Below are positions 27,253-39,464 of a DNA stretch of 51,925 nt, one piece after another. The stretch covers positions 1-51,925 of the forward strand of contig CACWGK010000013.1 of assembly GCA_902760415.1 (NCBI GenBank), in the 5' to 3' direction. The stretch comes from an uncultured Lachnospiraceae bacterium (GTDB lineage: Bacteria > Bacillota > Clostridia > Lachnospirales > Lachnospiraceae). A model generated the notes under the pieces. It was not told where the DNA came from, searched no databases, and worked only from the letters and a program-made list of their open reading frames with translations. Position 1 is the first letter of the stretch, and each line of letters starts with the position of its first letter. A program made the position numbers and the translations under genes.

Positions 27253-30200
27253 TTACTCTTCCTCTGAAGAATCAATCTCATCAGCTACTGCATCGTCTGC
27301 AGCCTTAAGTATTTCATCAGATACAAGCATTGTCTCAATATCTTCATCATCAGCATCAATATCTCTGCTGTAATCAGTATCGAGCTTAACCTGTCTGTAT
27401 CTCTTCATACCTGTACCTGCAGGAATAAGCTTACCGATAAGTACGTTCTCCTTAAGACCGATAAGTGGATCGATCTTACCCTTGATAGCAGCACCAGTAA
27501 GAACCTTTGTTGTCTCCTGGAATGATGCAGCTGAAAGGAATGAGTTTGTAGCAAGTGAAGCCTTAGTGATACCGAGAAGTATGCGTGATGATACTATAGG
27601 TTTCATATCTTCAGCCTCGAAGATTTCATTCATCTCATCTACTTCAAGAACATCTGCAAGTGTACCTGGAAGATATTCTGAATCTCCAGACTCCTCGATA
27701 CGTGTCTTCTTGAGCATCTGACGAACAATAATCTCAATGTGCTTATCGTTGATCTCAACACCCTGTAAGCTATAAACCTTCTGTACTTCACGAAGGATAT
27801 AGTTCTGTACAGCTTCAACACCCTTAATCTTAAGGATATCATGTGGGTTAAGTGGTCCTTCTGTAAGTTCATCACCGGCTTCGATTTCCTGACCGTCAAC
27901 TACCTTAAGCTGTGAACCAAATGGGATAAGGTAAGTCTTTGTCTCACCAGTCTCTTCATTCTTAACCACTGCTTCTCTCTTACGAGAGTTCTCTGTAATT
28001 CTAAGCTCAACCTTACCACCAAAGTCAGAGATAATAGCAAGTCCCTTTGGCTTACGAGCCTCAAAGATTTCCTCTACTCTAGGAAGACCCTGAGTGATAT
28101 CACCACCGGCAACACCACCTGAGTGGAAAGTTCTCATAGTAAGCTGTGTACCAGGCTCACCGATTGACTGAGCTGCTATGATACCAACTGCCTCACCAAC
28201 CTGTACAGGCTGACCAGTTGCAAGGTTCATACCATAACATTTAGCACAGATACCAAGGTGGCTCTTACATGTAAGAACTGATCTAATCTTAAGCTTAGCA
28301 TTATGTCTTACTTCTCCAGTTTCTGGATTAGTAAATGGTTCTTTTGTATCACTTTGAACACCATACTTGATAATTCTCTCTGCTCTTGCAGGAGTAATCA
28401 TATGGTTGATCTTAACTATCATTTCACCGTTAGCATCGAAGACGCTCTCAGCTGCATATCTACCTCTGATACGATCTTCAAAGCTCTCAGTAACTCTCTC
28501 GCCCTCAACGAACTCTGATACATAGATACCTGGCTTTTCATCCTTCTGATCAGGACAACAATCTGTATCTCTGATGATGATATCCTGTGATACATCAACA
28601 AGACGTCTTGTAAGGTATCCTGAATCGGCTGTACGAAGAGCTGTATCAGACAGACCCTTACGAGCACCGTGAGCTGAGATAAAGTACTCCAGTACGTCAA
28701 GACCTTCACGGAAGTTTGACTTAATAGGGAGCTCGATTGTCTCACCTCGTGTATTAGCCATCAGACCACGCATACCTGCCAGCTGCTTGATCTGCTGATC
28801 AGAACCACGGGCACCAGAGTCGGCCATCATGTAAATGTTGTTATACTTATCAAGTCCATCAAGAAGTGACTTTGTAAGACGCTTATCTGCATCTTCCCAT
28901 ACACTGATAACAGCCTGCTTACGCTCTCTCTCTGTAAGGAATCCCATTTCATACTGGAAGTTAACCTCATCAACAGTCTTCTGAGCACCGTCAAGAAGTT
29001 CCTTCTTATCAGCAGGGATAGTCATATCTGCGATAGAAACTGATATACCACTAAGTGTTGAATACTTATATCCAAGAGCCTTAACTTCATCAAGAACTTC
29101 AGCTGTCTTAGTAGCACCATGAATATTGATACACTTATTGAGCATCTTCTTCAGGTCGCCCTTCTTAACCAGCTTATTGATCTCAGGCTCATTTACAGTA
29201 TCAGGATTACTTCTATCAACAAAACCAAGATCCTGTGGAATGATTTCATTAAAGATAAGTCTACCAAGTGTTGTAGCAACAAAGTTTGTTACTTCCTGAC
29301 CATCTGTTGTAGTACCTGTTCTCTTAATGTAAATCTTCTGCTGAAGAGTAATATCCTTATTATCAAATGCAAGAAGTGCACGGCTGAGATTTGAGAAATG
29401 ACGTCCAAGCATATCTTCTACTGTAGAAACGATATTCTTGAAGAATGACTCTGAAGGAATACCTTCCTTCTTATCAGCCTTTGTCTTCTTCTTTATAACT
29501 GTAACTCTAATCTTATCAAATGCATGAACCTTACCTTCTTCTGCATCCTTCTTGATAGCAGCAAGGTTAGCTTCCTCATCCTCTTCAAGATATTCCTTAA
29601 CGATTTCAGACTCTTCGTAAGGAACTTCCTTGAACTTATCCATTGTCAGATAGTAGATACCAAGTACCATATCCTGTGAAGGAACTGATACAACTCCACC
29701 ATCAGATGGCTTTAAGAGGTTGTTAGGTGAGAGCAGAAGGAATCTACACTCTGCCTGAGCCTCAACTGAAAGTGGAAGATGGACAGCCATCTGGTCACCA
29801 TCGAAGTCAGCATTGAAGGCCATACATACGAGTGGGTGAAGTTTGATAGCCTTACCTTCTACAAGGATTGGCTCGAATGCCTGGATACCAAGTCTATGAA
29901 GTGTAGGAGCTCGGTTCAGCATAACTGGGTGTTCTTTGATTACATCCTCTAAGATATCCCATACGCCAGTTTCAAGTCTCTCAACCTTCTTCTTAGCAGC
30001 CTTAATATTGTCAGCCTTACCTCTAGATACAAGCTCCTTCATAACGAAAGGCTTGAAAAGCTCGATAGCCATTTCCTTTGGAAGACCACACTGATATATC
30101 TTAAGTTCTGGTCCTACTACGATAACGCTTCGTCCTGAGTAGTCAACACGCTTACCAAGGAGGTTCTGACGGAATCTACCCTGCTTACCCTTAAGCATAT

Positions 30201-31182
30201 CTGAAAGGGACTTAAGTGTTCTACCACTCTGACCACCTGTTACAGCACGTCCATGACGACCATTATCTATAAGTGAATCTACAGCTTCCTGAAGCATTCT
30301 CTTCTCGTTACGAACGATGATGTCAGGTGCTGTAATCTCAAGAAGCTTCTTGAGACGGTTATTTCTGTTAAGTATTCTTCTGTAAAGATCATTAAGATCT
30401 GAAGAAGCGAATCTACCACCGTCCAGCTGAACCATAGGTCTCAGATCTGGTGGGATAACTGGAACAACATCAAGGATCATCCACTCCGGCTTATTACCTG
30501 AGTTTCTAAATGACTCTACAACGTCCAGTTTCTTTATAATCTTAGCTTTCTTCTGAGCTGTAGCTGTTTCAAACTCTTCGAAGAGTTCCTTTGACTCCTT
30601 CTCAAGGTCAACCTTCTGAAGAAGTTCCTTAACAGCCTCGGCACCCATTCCTACTCTGAAGGAATCAACACCGTACTCCTGCTGCTTTGTTCTATACTCC
30701 TGCTCTGAGATAATCTGCTTCTCATGAAGATCAGTATTACCTGGATCTATTACGATATAAGCTGAGAAGTAAAGAACTCTCTCAAGTTCACGTGGTGAAA
30801 GATCAAGTAGAAGTCCCATACGGCTTGGGATACCCTTAAAATACCAGATATGTGATACAGGACAACCAAGTTCGATATGTCCCATACGCTCACGACGTAC
30901 ACTTGACTTTGTTATCTCAACGCCACATCTGTCGCAGACCATACCCTTATAGCGAACTTTCTTGTACTTACCACAGTGACATTCCCAGTCCTTAGTAGGT
31001 CCAAAAATCCTCTCGCAGAACAGACCATCCTGCTCTGGCTTCCAGGTTCTATAGTTAATAGTCTCAGGCTTTGTAACTTCACCATAAGACCATTCTCTGA
31101 TCTTCTCAGGAGATGCAAGACCAATCTTGATAGCGTCAAAATAAATAGGTTTTTCCTGCTCTGTATCTATACGCATTGCCAT
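27253..31182 (-). CDS. rpoC: RNA polymerase subunit beta'
   Basis: The 1309-residue subunit contains the N-terminal zinc site ([20 protein letters not shown]), the catalytic Mg loop [16 protein letters not shown], the bridge helix region and the second zinc site (CCPDQ... [13 protein letters not shown]). The C-terminal part ends in an acidic tail. Length is normal for Firmicutes of this kind. GGGAGG precedes the ATG. It starts 16 bp after the rpoB stop, so the pair is one transcript, ended by the terminator at 27160-27190. Confidence 0.99.
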   Translation of the reverse strand: MAMRIDTEQEKPIYFDAIKIGLASPEKIREWSYGEVTKPETINYRTWKPEQDGLFCERIFGPTKDWECHCGKYKKVRYKGMVCDRCGVEITKSSVRRERMGHIELGCPVSHIWYFKGIPSRMGLLLDLSPRELERVLYFSAYIVIDPGNTDLHEKQIISEQEYRTKQQEYGVDSFRVGMGAEAVKELLQKVDLEKESKELFEEFETATAQKKAKIIKKLDVVESFRNSGNKPEWMILDVVPVIPPDLRPMVQLDGGRFASSDLNDLYRRILNRNNRLKKLLEITAPDIIVRNEKRMLQEAVDSLIDNGRHGRAVTGGQSGRTLKSLSDMLKGKQGRFRQNLLGKRVDYSGRSVIVVGPELKIYQCGLPKEMAIELFKPFVMKELVSRGKADNIKAAKKKVERLETGVWDILEDVIKEHPVMLNRAPTLHRLGIQAFEPILVEGKAIKLHPLVCMAFNADFDGDQMAVHLPLSVEAQAECRFLLLSPNNLLKPSDGGVVSVPSQDMVLGIYYLTMDKFKEVPYEESEIVKEYLEEDEEANLAAIKKDAEEGKVHAFDKIRVTVIKKKTKADKKEGIPSESFFKNIVSTVEDMLGRHFSNLSRALLAFDNKDITLQQKIYIKRTGTTTDGQEVTNFVATTLGRLIFNEIIPQDLGFVDRSNPDTVNEPEINKLVKKGDLKKMLNKCINIHGATKTAEVLDEVKALGYKYSTLSGISVSIADMTIPADKKELLDGAQKTVDEVNFQYEMGFLTERERKQAVISVWEDADKRLTKSLLDGLDKYNNIYMMADSGARGSDQQIKQLAGMRGLMANTRGETIELPIKSNFREGLDVLEYFISAHGARKGLSDTALRTADSGYLTRRLVDVSQDIIIRDTDCCPDQKDEKPGIYVSEFVEGERVTESFEDRIRGRYAAESVFDANGEMIVKINHMITPARAERIIKYGVQSDTKEPFTNPETGEVRHNAKLKIRSVLTCKSHLGICAKCYGMNLATGQPVQVGEAVGIIAAQSIGEPGTQLTMRTFHSGGVAGGDITQGLPRVEEIFEARKPKGLAIISDFGGKVELRITENSRKREAVVKNEETGETKTYLIPFGSQLKVVDGQEIEAGDELTEGPLNPHDILKIKGVEAVQNYILREVQKVYSLQGVEINDKHIEIIVRQMLKKTRIEESGDSEYLPGTLADVLEVDEMNEIFEAEDMKPIVSSRILLGITKASLATNSFLSAASFQETTKVLTGAAIKGKIDPLIGLKENVLIGKLIPAGTGMKRYRQVKLDTDYSRDIDADDEDIETMLVSDEILKAADDAVADEIDSSEEE

Positions 31183-31198
31183 CTATCTTTTTCCTCCC

Positions 31199-34100
31199 TT
31201 AGTCATCAAATCCATCATCGCCGCCGAAGTCACCAGCGTCCATAGGATTTATATCATCGTCAAGACCGCCACCGAAATCGCTTGATGAACTATCATAATC
31301 CTCAAGTTCTTCTTCAGTACCGGCTCTATAGCCGCCTCTCTCAAGATCCTCTTCATAGCTTGTATCGCCTTCGATCATCTTGAATGTCTTCTTGTCGTAA
31401 TCCTCAGCACCGCCAAGTTCAACCTCGCCACCATCTTCACCAAGTACTCTGACATCAAGTCCGAGTGACTGGAATTCCTTAAGGAGTACCTTGAAGGATT
31501 CTGGTGTTCCAGGGTTAGGAATATTCTCACCCTTGATAATAGCTTCGTAAGTCTTAACACGTCCGATGATATCATCAGACTTAACAGTAAGGATCTCCTG
31601 AAGTGTTGATGAAGCACCATATGCCTCAAGAGCCCAAACCTCCATCTCTCCGAATCTCTGACCACCGAACTGAGCCTTACCACCAAGTGGCTGCTGAGTT
31701 ACAAGTGAGTAAGGACCGGTTGAACGAGCATGGATCTTATCATCAACAAGGTGATGAAGTTTCAGATAATGCATGAATCCGACTGAAACAGGTGCTGGAA
31801 TAGGTTCTCCAGTACGTCCATCTCTAAGCTGAACCTTACCTGTCTCATCTATAGGAACACCCTTCCACTCTTCTCTGTGGTCACGATGCTCATACAGATA
31901 ATCCATAACATCCTTATCAACATAATCTTTATACTTAGCTTCGAACTCTTCCCAGCTTGTATTGACATAGTCATTAGCCATTCTAAGTTCCATAGCTATA
32001 TCTTTCTCCTTAGCACCATCGAAGATAGGAGTAGATACCTTGAATCCAAGTACCTCAGAAGCAAGTCCAAGATGAAGTTCAAGCACCTGTCCTATGTTCA
32101 TTCGGGAAGGAACGCCGAGAGGGTTAAGAACGATATCAAGTGGACGACCATTTGGAAGGAATGGCATATCCTCAACAGGGAGTACTCTTGAAACGACACC
32201 CTTGTTACCGTGACGACCAGCCATCTTATCTCCAACTGATATCTTTCTCTTCTGTGCAATGTATACTCTTACAGACTTTGTAACGCCTGGCTTAAGTTCA
32301 TCGCCATTCTCTCTAGTAAATATCTTTATATCCATTACAACACCGTAAGCACCGTGTGGCACTCTCAGTGAAGAATCTCTTACTTCTCTAGCCTTCTCAC
32401 CAAAGATAGCACGAAGAAGTTTTTCCTCAGCTGTAAGCTCTGTCTCACCCTTAGGTGTAACCTTACCAACAAGGATATCTCCCGCACGTACTTCTGCGCC
32501 GATACGGATGATACCATTTTCATCCAGATTCTTAAGGGCATCCTGGCTAAGACCAGCAAGATCTCTTGTGATTTCCTCAGGTCCAAGCTTTGTATCTCTA
32601 GCTTCTGACTCATATTCTTCTATATGAACTGATGTATATACATCATCCTTAACAAGATTCTCTGAAAGAAGTACAGCATCCTCGTAGTTGTAACCTTCCC
32701 AAGTCATGAATCCGATAAGTGGGTTCTTACCAAGTGCAAGCTCACCGTTAGATGTTGAAGCACCATCGGCGATAACCTCACCCTTCTTAACTCTGTCGCC
32801 CTTGAAGACGATAGGTCTCTGATTCATGCAGTTACCCTGGTTAGATCTAGAGAACTTTATAACATCATATTCATCCTTTGTACCATCATCACATTTAACA
32901 ATGATCTTAGTACTTGATGAATACTCTACTGTACCATCATGCTTAGCTACAATAGTTACTCCTGAGTCAACAGCAGCCTTAGATTCCATACCAGTACCAA
33001 CTACTGGTGCGTCTGTCTTAAGAAGTGGAACCGCCTGACGCTGCATGTTAGAACCCATGAGGGCACGGTTAGCATCGTCGTTCTGAAGGAATGGAACCAT
33101 CGATGTAGCAACTGAGAATACCATACGAGGAGATACGTCCATGAAGTCAACTGTACTCTTAGGGAATACAGATGTCTCATCAAGATGACGTCCAGCCACA
33201 TTCTTATTAATGAAATGGCTATTCTCATCTAATGGTTCAGAAGCCTGAGCAACGATGTAGTTATCCTCTTCATCAGCTGTCATGTATACAACTTCATCAG
33301 TAACTACTGGATTTTCAGGATCTGTCTTGTCTACACGTCTATATGGAGCCTCAATGAATCCATAATGATTAATACGTGCAAATGTAGCAAGTGAGTTAAT
33401 AAGACCGATGTTAGGTCCTTCAGGTGTCTCGATAGGACACATACGGCCATAGTGTGTATAGTGAACATCTCGAACCTCGAATCCGGCTCTCTCTCTTGAA
33501 AGACCACCAGGACCAAGGGCTGAAAGACGTCTCTTATGTGTAAGTTCTGACAGTGGGTTGTTCTGATCCATGAACTGTGACAGCTGTGATGAACCAAAGA
33601 ACTCCTTAACTGCTGCAGTAACAGGCTTGATATTGATAAGTGACTGTGGCGTGATAGTCTCAATATCCTGTGTCTGCATACGCTCCTTAACTACTCTCTC
33701 AAGTCTTGAAAGACCGATACGATACTGATTCTGAAGAAGCTCACCAACTGACTTGATACGTCTGTTTCCAAGGTGATCGATATCATCCTTTGTACCTACT
33801 TCATACTCAATATGCATATTATAGTTAATAGAAGCTATAATATCTTCCTTAGTAATATGCTTAGGGATAAGTTCATTTATAGCAGCCTTGATAGCTTCCT
33901 CAAGTTCTTCTTCATCTTCATACTCATCAAGAAGCTGAGCAAGAACTGGATAGTATACAAGTTCTGTTATTCCAAGATCTTCAGCAGTAACCTTAGGAAG
34001 TCTGTCCTTAATCCATGGTGTAATATCAACCATCATGTTAGAAAGAACTTTAACATTTGCTGTCTCTGTCTGTACCATAACGTACTCAACGGCAGCATCC

Positions 34101-35068
34101 TGAATTGCCTTAGCTGTCTCCTTAGTGATTTCCTCACCCTGAGCAAACATGATCTCACCTGAAAGTGGATCTATAACATCCTCAGCAAGGTAGAAGCCTA
34201 CAATACGGTTCATTAAATGAAGCTTCTTGTTGAACTTGAAACGACCAACATGAGCAAGATCATATCTTCTCTGATCAAAGAACATAGAGTTAATAAGACT
34301 CTCTGCACTTTCAACAGCAAGCGGCTCACCTGGTCTAAGTTTCTTATAGAGCTCCAGAATACCATCATTATAGTTCTTGGATGGATCCTTAGCGAATGAA
34401 GCAAGAAGCTTTGGCTCCTCACCGAAGAGGTTAATAATCTCTTCATCAGTTCCATATCCAAGAGAACGAATAAGAACGGTTACTGGAACCTTTCTATTTC
34501 TATCTACTTTTACATAAAATACGTCATTAGCATCTGTCTCATACTCAAGCCAAGCACCACGGTTAGGTATAACCTGACAAGAGAAAAGAGGCTTACCGGT
34601 CTTATCTCTACCTATAGAATAGTAGATTCCCGGTGAACGAACGAGCTGGCTGACGATAACACGCTCAGCTCCATTAATAACAAATGTACCAGTTTCAGTC
34701 ATGAGTGGCATATCACCCATAAAGACATCATGCTGATTAATCTCACCTGTTTCATTATTGATCAGACGAACATTAACCTTGAGTGGAGCAGAGTATGTTG
34801 CATCTCTCTCCTTGCACTCTTCGATGGTGTACTTCTTGTCCTCTTCATTCAGTCTGTAATCAACAAACTCTAGACTGAGCTTACCAGAGAAATCAGTAAT
34901 TGGGCTGATGTCTCTAAACGCCTCATCCAGGCCTTCTTCCAAGAACCACTTGTAGGAATCAACCTGCACGCCGATAAGGTTAGGCATCTCAAGAACTTCT
35001 TCTTTTCCGGAATAGCTCATACGAATGTTTTTACCTGATTTGATTGGACGCATTCTGTATTTTTCCAT
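31199..35068 (-). CDS. rpoB: RNA polymerase subunit beta
   Basis: The 1289-residue subunit starts at the ATG at 35068 ([20 protein letters not shown]) behind GAGAGG; the longer reading frame to 35101 lacks support. The rifampicin pocket reads [20 protein letters not shown] then [17 protein letters not shown], so the usual Asp, His and Ser positions are unchanged and the enzyme should be rifampicin-sensitive. It ends with an acidic Gly/Asp-rich tail ([13 protein letters not shown]), longer and more acidic than in Bacillus or E. coli. A terminator-like hairpin and a candidate promoter lie upstream. Confidence 0.99.
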   Translation of the reverse strand: MEKYRMRPIKSGKNIRMSYSGKEEVLEMPNLIGVQVDSYKWFLEEGLDEAFRDISPITDFSGKLSLEFVDYRLNEEDKKYTIEECKERDATYSAPLKVNVRLINNETGEINQHDVFMGDMPLMTETGTFVINGAERVIVSQLVRSPGIYYSIGRDKTGKPLFSCQVIPNRGAWLEYETDANDVFYVKVDRNRKVPVTVLIRSLGYGTDEEIINLFGEEPKLLASFAKDPSKNYNDGILELYKKLRPGEPLAVESAESLINSMFFDQRRYDLAHVGRFKFNKKLHLMNRIVGFYLAEDVIDPLSGEIMFAQGEEITKETAKAIQDAAVEYVMVQTETANVKVLSNMMVDITPWIKDRLPKVTAEDLGITELVYYPVLAQLLDEYEDEEELEEAIKAAINELIPKHITKEDIIASINYNMHIEYEVGTKDDIDHLGNRRIKSVGELLQNQYRIGLSRLERVVKERMQTQDIETITPQSLINIKPVTAAVKEFFGSSQLSQFMDQNNPLSELTHKRRLSALGPGGLSRERAGFEVRDVHYTHYGRMCPIETPEGPNIGLINSLATFARINHYGFIEAPYRRVDKTDPENPVVTDEVVYMTADEEDNYIVAQASEPLDENSHFINKNVAGRHLDETSVFPKSTVDFMDVSPRMVFSVATSMVPFLQNDDANRALMGSNMQRQAVPLLKTDAPVVGTGMESKAAVDSGVTIVAKHDGTVEYSSSTKIIVKCDDGTKDEYDVIKFSRSNQGNCMNQRPIVFKGDRVKKGEVIADGASTSNGELALGKNPLIGFMTWEGYNYEDAVLLSENLVKDDVYTSVHIEEYESEARDTKLGPEEITRDLAGLSQDALKNLDENGIIRIGAEVRAGDILVGKVTPKGETELTAEEKLLRAIFGEKAREVRDSSLRVPHGAYGVVMDIKIFTRENGDELKPGVTKSVRVYIAQKRKISVGDKMAGRHGNKGVVSRVLPVEDMPFLPNGRPLDIVLNPLGVPSRMNIGQVLELHLGLASEVLGFKVSTPIFDGAKEKDIAMELRMANDYVNTSWEEFEAKYKDYVDKDVMDYLYEHRDHREEWKGVPIDETGKVQLRDGRTGEPIPAPVSVGFMHYLKLHHLVDDKIHARSTGPYSLVTQQPLGGKAQFGGQRFGEMEVWALEAYGASSTLQEILTVKSDDIIGRVKTYEAIIKGENIPNPGTPESFKVLLKEFQSLGLDVRVLGEDGGEVELGGAEDYDKKTFKMIEGDTSYEEDLERGGYRAGTEEELEDYDSSSSDFGGGLDDDINPMDAGDFGGDDGFDD

Positions 35069-35172
35069 GTGACGTATTTCACCTCTCGTTAAAATTATCA
35101 CAAAAAGCTAAATCAGTTGACTTTACGGCATAAAATGCGCATAAAAGACACACTGCACCCCTTCTAAAGCAC

Positions 35173-35200
35173 AGTTTACCAATTTAACCTATAATGACAA
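35173..35200 (-). promoter_or_regulatory. Possible extra promoter upstream of rpoB
   Basis: On the minus strand TTGTCA (35195-35200) and TAAACT (35173-35178) are 16 bp apart, within the 299-bp rplL-rpoB gap and downstream of the hairpin at 35306-35338. It could restore rpoB transcription past that hairpin. Confidence 0.45.
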
Positions 35201-35305
35201 TTTACAACTATAACATTTTTATAACTAGAATGCAAGCAAGAATTTTAGAATATATCGAAATTATATTATTAGTATAACAATAACTATATATAAGAAATGA
35301 TTTAA

Positions 35306-35338
35306 AAAGAAATGCGAGTAGGATAAACCTACTCGCAT
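35306..35338 (-). terminator. Terminator/attenuator between rplL and rpoB
   Basis: Perfect 11-bp arms ATGCGAGTAGG and CCTACTCGCAT with a 5-nt loop are followed on the minus strand by TTCTTTTTAAAT. A partial terminator here is known from E. coli and lets L7/L12 outnumber RNA polymerase; the same logic fits. Confidence 0.8.
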
Positions 35339-35367
35339 GCATAGAATCGTTTTTACGAAAGATTGAA

Positions 35368-35736
35368 TTACTTAAGAGTGATCTTAGCTCCAACTTCCTC
35401 GAACTTCTTCTGGATTGACTCAGCCTCAGCCTTTGAAACGCCTTCCTTAAGTACCTTTGGAGCGCCCTCAACTGCTTCCTTAGCTTCCTTAAGTCCAAGA
35501 CCTGTTACATCACGAACAACCTTGATAACCTTAATCTTCTCAGCACCAACATCTGTAAGCTCTACATCGAACTCATCCTTATCAGCGCCTGCACCTGCTG
35601 CATCTCCACCTGCTGCTGCAACTACAACACCAGCTGCTGCTGAAACACCATACTTCTCTTCTACTGCCTTTACAAGATCGTTAAGCTCAAGAACTGAGAG
35701 CTCATCTATAGCAGCTACTAACTCTTCTACTGTCAT
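35368..35736 (-). CDS. rplL: 50S ribosomal protein L7/L12
   Basis: The 122-residue stalk protein has an N-terminal dimer domain ([20 protein letters not shown]), an Ala/Gly-rich hinge at about 35-50 and the factor-binding C-terminal domain ([20 protein letters not shown]). I start at the ATG at 35736, with GGAGG 8 nt upstream and the family start MTVEEL. It follows rplJ by 56 bp and is followed by a strong hairpin before rpoB. Confidence 0.99.
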   Translation of the reverse strand: MTVEELVAAIDELSVLELNDLVKAVEEKYGVSAAAGVVVAAAGGDAAGAGADKDEFDVELTDVGAEKIKVIKVVRDVTGLGLKEAKEAVEGAPKVLKEGVSKAEAESIQKKFEEVGAKITLK

Positions 35737-35792
35737 TTTGAAATCCTCCATTATTTTTATAATTAATTAAATAAATATTGCTGAAGCTATCT

Positions 35793-36287
35793 TTAAGCCT
35801 CTGCTGACTTCTGCTCTGCAACCTGATTGATAACACGAGCGAAGTTTGTGATAGGTGACTGCAGACTTCCAAGGAGCTTGGAAAGCAGTTCTTCTCTTGA
35901 AGGAATAGTTGCGATAACCTTGATTCCTTCTGCATCGTAGTAAGTTCCCTCAACTATACCGCTCTTAAGAGATACCTTGTTAACATCCTTAGCGAAGTTT
36001 GCTACTATTCTAGCAGGAGCTGTTGCGTCCTCTTTAGAGATAGCGATTGCTGTAGGTCCCTCAAGGTCTTTAGCGAGATCAGCGAACTCTGTACCTTCGA
36101 TAGCAAGATTAACCATAGTGTTCTTATATACCTTATAGATAACACCAGCTTCTCTAGTAGCTCTACGAAGCTTTGTATCCTGCTCAACTGTAACGCCGAG
36201 GTAGTCAACAAGAACAACTGACTTAGCGCCTTCAAGGTTTTCCTTGATTTCCTGCACTATTGGTTTCTTTTCTTCAATCTTTGCCAC
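35793..36287 (-). CDS. rplJ: 50S ribosomal protein L10 (GTG start)
   Basis: The 164-residue stalk base protein starts at a GTG at 36287 (AKIEEKKPIVQEIKEN after the start), with AAGGAGGTG 7 nt upstream. It has the usual SVVLVDYLGVT and the C-terminal helix that holds L7/L12 dimers. It is first in the operon and preceded by an L10 leader; L10 or L10(L12)4 binding to that leader lowers its own synthesis in other Firmicutes. rplK-rplA are not upstream; hypF is. Confidence 0.98.
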   Translation of the reverse strand: MAKIEEKKPIVQEIKENLEGAKSVVLVDYLGVTVEQDTKLRRATREAGVIYKVYKNTMVNLAIEGTEFADLAKDLEGPTAIAISKEDATAPARIVANFAKDVNKVSLKSGIVEGTYYDAEGIKVIATIPSREELLSKLLGSLQSPITNFARVINQVAEQKSAEA

Positions 36288-36299
36288 TTCTATGCACCT

Positions 36300-36496
36300 C
36301 CTTATAATATTTGAAAGCTGCACATATATCCGTACGCACCTAAATGCATAAGAAAACCTCTGTCCACTTTAGTAGACAGAGGTAAAAGTCGTTAAATGTA
36401 TATTAGATAAAATCTAATGTGTATCACGATTCCCCTCGGCAGGTAACTAAGTAGTGTTACGTCTTAAAGACACCTGCTGTCTACGGCAGCTCATCG
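36300..36496 (-). ncRNA. L10 leader (ribosomal protein leader RNA)
   Basis: The leader ahead of rplJ has the family pattern on the minus strand: ACAGCAGGTG (around 36471-36480) and ACCTGCCGAGG (36433-36443) flank an A/U-rich core, and a terminator hairpin lies further on. L10 leaders bind L10(L12)4 and set rplJL expression. Position directly before rplJ supports the call; exact ends are approximate. Confidence 0.82.
36356..36383 (-). terminator. Attenuator hairpin in the L10 leader
   Basis: ACCTCTGTC and GACAGAGGT pair around a 10-nt loop, followed by TTTTCTT on the minus strand, about 70 nt before the rplJ start. It is the likely stop signal when L10 is in excess. Confidence 0.8.
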
Positions 36497-36502
36497 ACCG
36501 AT

Positions 36503-36532
36503 ACTTTAACATATTAATCAAATGCCTGTCAA
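36503..36532 (-). promoter_or_regulatory. Promoter of the rplJL-rpoBC operon
   Basis: On the minus strand TTGACA (36527-36532) is followed 18 bp later by TAAAGT (36503-36508), just upstream of the L10 leader. The -35 lies in the loop of a small AAATGC/GCATTT hairpin. The -10 match is modest. Confidence 0.55.
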
Positions 36533-36564
36533 GCATTTTTTATTTATTCATTTCAATATCACTT

Positions 36565-39426
36565 CTATATAAGTTCACTATACATCTGGCCAAGGGATAT
36601 GCCGCCATCTCCTCCCGGAACTTTGCTATTAATAAAGATACGATATCCAAGTCTTTCCAAAGAGCTTCCTATTCCATCTAGTAGCAGGCGGTTATACATA
36701 CTTCCTCCTGTGAGGGCTATGTGATGGATATAATCTCGTCCACATACTTTATCAGCTATATATACCGTGGAATCAACTACAGCCTTATGGAAATCAAATG
36801 CAAGATTATCGATAGCTATCTCACGAGCTGTCTCATCCATACCGCTATCATATATTTCTACCAGTTTTTCCATCAGGTCAGCCATAAGAATCGACTGATC
36901 CATCCTGTATATCTCGCCTTCTGTCTTCGGCTCAATTACTTTCATACGTAACTCGCTTGCCACTACATCACGGAGAGTTACCCCATTTCTTCTATATGCT
37001 CTCATAGCAGCATCTTCTAGAGCGATAGGACTTTCTCCACCGTAGGTATTTCTGGACTTAAGACCCAGAAGTGCTGTTACCGCATCGAAGAGTCGACCCA
37101 TACAAGCTGAGTAATATATTCCTATATCTGCTCTTAAACAAGCAGAAACTATACCGAAATCAGAACGATCTATTCCTAGTATTCTAAGAACCTTATCTAC
37201 TACTGTAGGACTTACAAGCTGACGTTCTTCAACTGCTCTGATATATCCGCAGAGGGTTGACTTGATATCTCTGGAACTTTGTTCACCCATAAGCTTTACT
37301 GGAAGAAGAGCGCCGGACCTCATAATCTTAGGTCTGGTCTCAACTGTTCCGTCAGGCTTTATCTCCTCTTCGCTTATAGTATCATTTAGCACGCAGGAGA
37401 ATATCTCGCTGCCCCAGATTGTTTCATCTGTGCCGTAACCAGTTCCGTCATAGGAGATTCCAAGAAGTCTTCCTGTAAGTGAATGTTCTGCCGCCACAGA
37501 TAGCACATGGGACGCATGATGCTGACGACGAACAATTCTCTGAGGAATACCATCGATATAAGTTCCCATTGCTTTTGTATCTGCATCCTTCGACGTCTGA
37601 TAGTTTGGATTAAGATCTCCGATATAGCGTTTAGGCTTAACATCAAGCAGATTCTCCAGGCGGCGAATTGCCTTCTCTCTTACATCATAAACAGATGAAT
37701 TGGTAATGTTACCATAGTATTCTGAGAGATAGCAGACATTTTTCTTTCCTACAGCAAAGGACGACTGATAATCTGTTCCTGCCGCAAATGTATCTTTAGG
37801 AAGTTCTTTATCGAAGACAACTGCTTCTGGAACATAGCCTCTACCTCGTCTAACCAACTGAATAAGTTTCCTCTTCGAAGCACCAGTATGTATACGTGCA
37901 ATCTGCGCAACCGAGTCTTCCAGAGGAGCCAGAATCTCTCTTGTGTTGGTTAACATAAAATCTATGTTGTTTTCTTCTATTTCTTCATGACCAATGTAGG
38001 TCGTCTCATTTTTATCTATAGTATCATTTGCAAAGGATACTGCTGATATCTCACCTGAGGATTCTCCAGTGATATCTTCATCCGAAGAATCTGGTCCTTC
38101 TACACTAGGCAGATAATGAATCATATCCATATCATTTGTAATGATAGGTTCTCCGCCTCTGTTACCACTTGTTATGATAAGAGGACCAACCTCTTCCGCA
38201 AGTATAATCTGAAGCGGATCAAAAGGAAGTGTTGCGCCTATATGAGCACTGCCCATAAGTACATTTGAAGCAAAGTCCTTACTTAGTTCCGGATCTTCCT
38301 TCCTTGCAAGCAGCACGATTGGTCTGGCATTTGATCTAAGCAGATTCTCTTCTTCCACTGATACATAGCAATACTTGCGTATAGTATCAACATCCGGAAA
38401 CATTATAGCCAGAGGTTTGCTCACAGTATCCTTGAAGCTCCTCAGTCTTTCCACCGTTTCCTCAGAGCTTGGAATACACATAAAGTGAAATCCGCCTATA
38501 TCTTTTATGGCACCAATCTTGCCACACTTCAGACTCTCGACTGTCTTATTCAGGATTTCCTCCTGAGTCATCTGAACCTCGTCAACAAGTCTATTCTCAT
38601 AATATCTCAGCTTTGGACCACACTCAGAGCATCCTATATTCTGATCAAAGCGTCTTCTGCTTCCCGGTTCATCATAATCAGCCTTACAGTCAGGGCACAT
38701 GATAAATGGAGCCATCGTACTGTTCTCTCTATCATATGGCACTGACTTCATGATAGAATACCTTGGACCACACTTCGAGCAGCTGATAAATGGATATCTA
38801 TATCTTCTATTCTTAGGATCCAGTAATTCTTTCTTGCAATCCTCGCAAGTTGCTATATCGGTAGGAAGATACCTGGCACCCTCATCATAGCCCTCGCTCT
38901 TAATGATACGAAATCTATCATCTAGTTCTCGGCCATGTTCATCAAGAACAACACCTTCAGTGACATTTCCCTCTTCATCACTGGCGCCTACTTCACTCTT
39001 AAACTCTTCCTTTTTCTTTACCTCTTCAACAGGCTTTTTTTCCTCTACCTTTTTCTTCTTTGGAGGATCAAGCCATCCACGTCCCGAAAGATAATCATAA
39101 TCTTCTTCATCTCTTTCGGCAGCCTCAACCTTTTCTGCAACCGACTTTAGTTCCTTAGTAATCTTAGCAGTTTCTTCATCATATAGCACTTCCTGAACAG
39201 GCTTAACCTCGACCTTATCTACGCGTCCGCCCTCAGGACAGTTATATCTAAGGTGGTAGCATAACTTTCCTATCTCTACGTCATCGCATTCAACGTAAAG
39301 TTTTACTGCTCCACCTGCATTTTTAATACTTCCGACCAGGCCATGCTTCTCCGCATATTCAGCAACAAATGGCCTGAATCCAATACCCTGCACTAACCCC
39401 AGTACAGTTATCTCATACGCACCCAT
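36565..39426 (-). CDS. hypF: HypF carbamoyltransferase with charged insertions
   Basis: HypF makes the carbamoyl group that becomes the cyanide ligand of [NiFe] hydrogenases. Parts in order: acylphosphatase domain (1-90, catalytic R18 in GIGFRPF and N36 in SIKNAGG); two zinc-finger pairs (Cys 194/197, 216/219, 244/247, 266/269); a YrdC-like domain from about 290; and a Kae1-like domain from about 545 (HHASHVLSVAAEH, SYDGTGYGTDE, TGGSMYNRLL). At 953 residues it is about 200 longer than usual: a Lys/Glu-rich insert at about 95-180 and an acidic one at about 440-490. GGAGGG precedes the ATG. No other hyp or hydrogenase gene is near. Confidence 0.93.
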   Translation of the reverse strand: MGAYEITVLGLVQGIGFRPFVAEYAEKHGLVGSIKNAGGAVKLYVECDDVEIGKLCYHLRYNCPEGGRVDKVEVKPVQEVLYDEETAKITKELKSVAEKVEAAERDEEDYDYLSGRGWLDPPKKKKVEEKKPVEEVKKKEEFKSEVGASDEEGNVTEGVVLDEHGRELDDRFRIIKSEGYDEGARYLPTDIATCEDCKKELLDPKNRRYRYPFISCSKCGPRYSIMKSVPYDRENSTMAPFIMCPDCKADYDEPGSRRRFDQNIGCSECGPKLRYYENRLVDEVQMTQEEILNKTVESLKCGKIGAIKDIGGFHFMCIPSSEETVERLRSFKDTVSKPLAIMFPDVDTIRKYCYVSVEEENLLRSNARPIVLLARKEDPELSKDFASNVLMGSAHIGATLPFDPLQIILAEEVGPLIITSGNRGGEPIITNDMDMIHYLPSVEGPDSSDEDITGESSGEISAVSFANDTIDKNETTYIGHEEIEENNIDFMLTNTREILAPLEDSVAQIARIHTGASKRKLIQLVRRGRGYVPEAVVFDKELPKDTFAAGTDYQSSFAVGKKNVCYLSEYYGNITNSSVYDVREKAIRRLENLLDVKPKRYIGDLNPNYQTSKDADTKAMGTYIDGIPQRIVRRQHHASHVLSVAAEHSLTGRLLGISYDGTGYGTDETIWGSEIFSCVLNDTISEEEIKPDGTVETRPKIMRSGALLPVKLMGEQSSRDIKSTLCGYIRAVEERQLVSPTVVDKVLRILGIDRSDFGIVSACLRADIGIYYSACMGRLFDAVTALLGLKSRNTYGGESPIALEDAAMRAYRRNGVTLRDVVASELRMKVIEPKTEGEIYRMDQSILMADLMEKLVEIYDSGMDETAREIAIDNLAFDFHKAVVDSTVYIADKVCGRDYIHHIALTGGSMYNRLLLDGIGSSLERLGYRIFINSKVPGGDGGISLGQMYSELI

Positions 39427-39464
39427 TAATACCCTCCATAAAGTAATAGCCCCAATACCTAAAA

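Noticed and set aside
29500-33700. Possible rifampicin or streptomycin resistance changes in rpoB and rpsL
   Set aside because: The rifampicin pocket of RpoB and both key lysines of RpsL read as the ordinary sensitive type.
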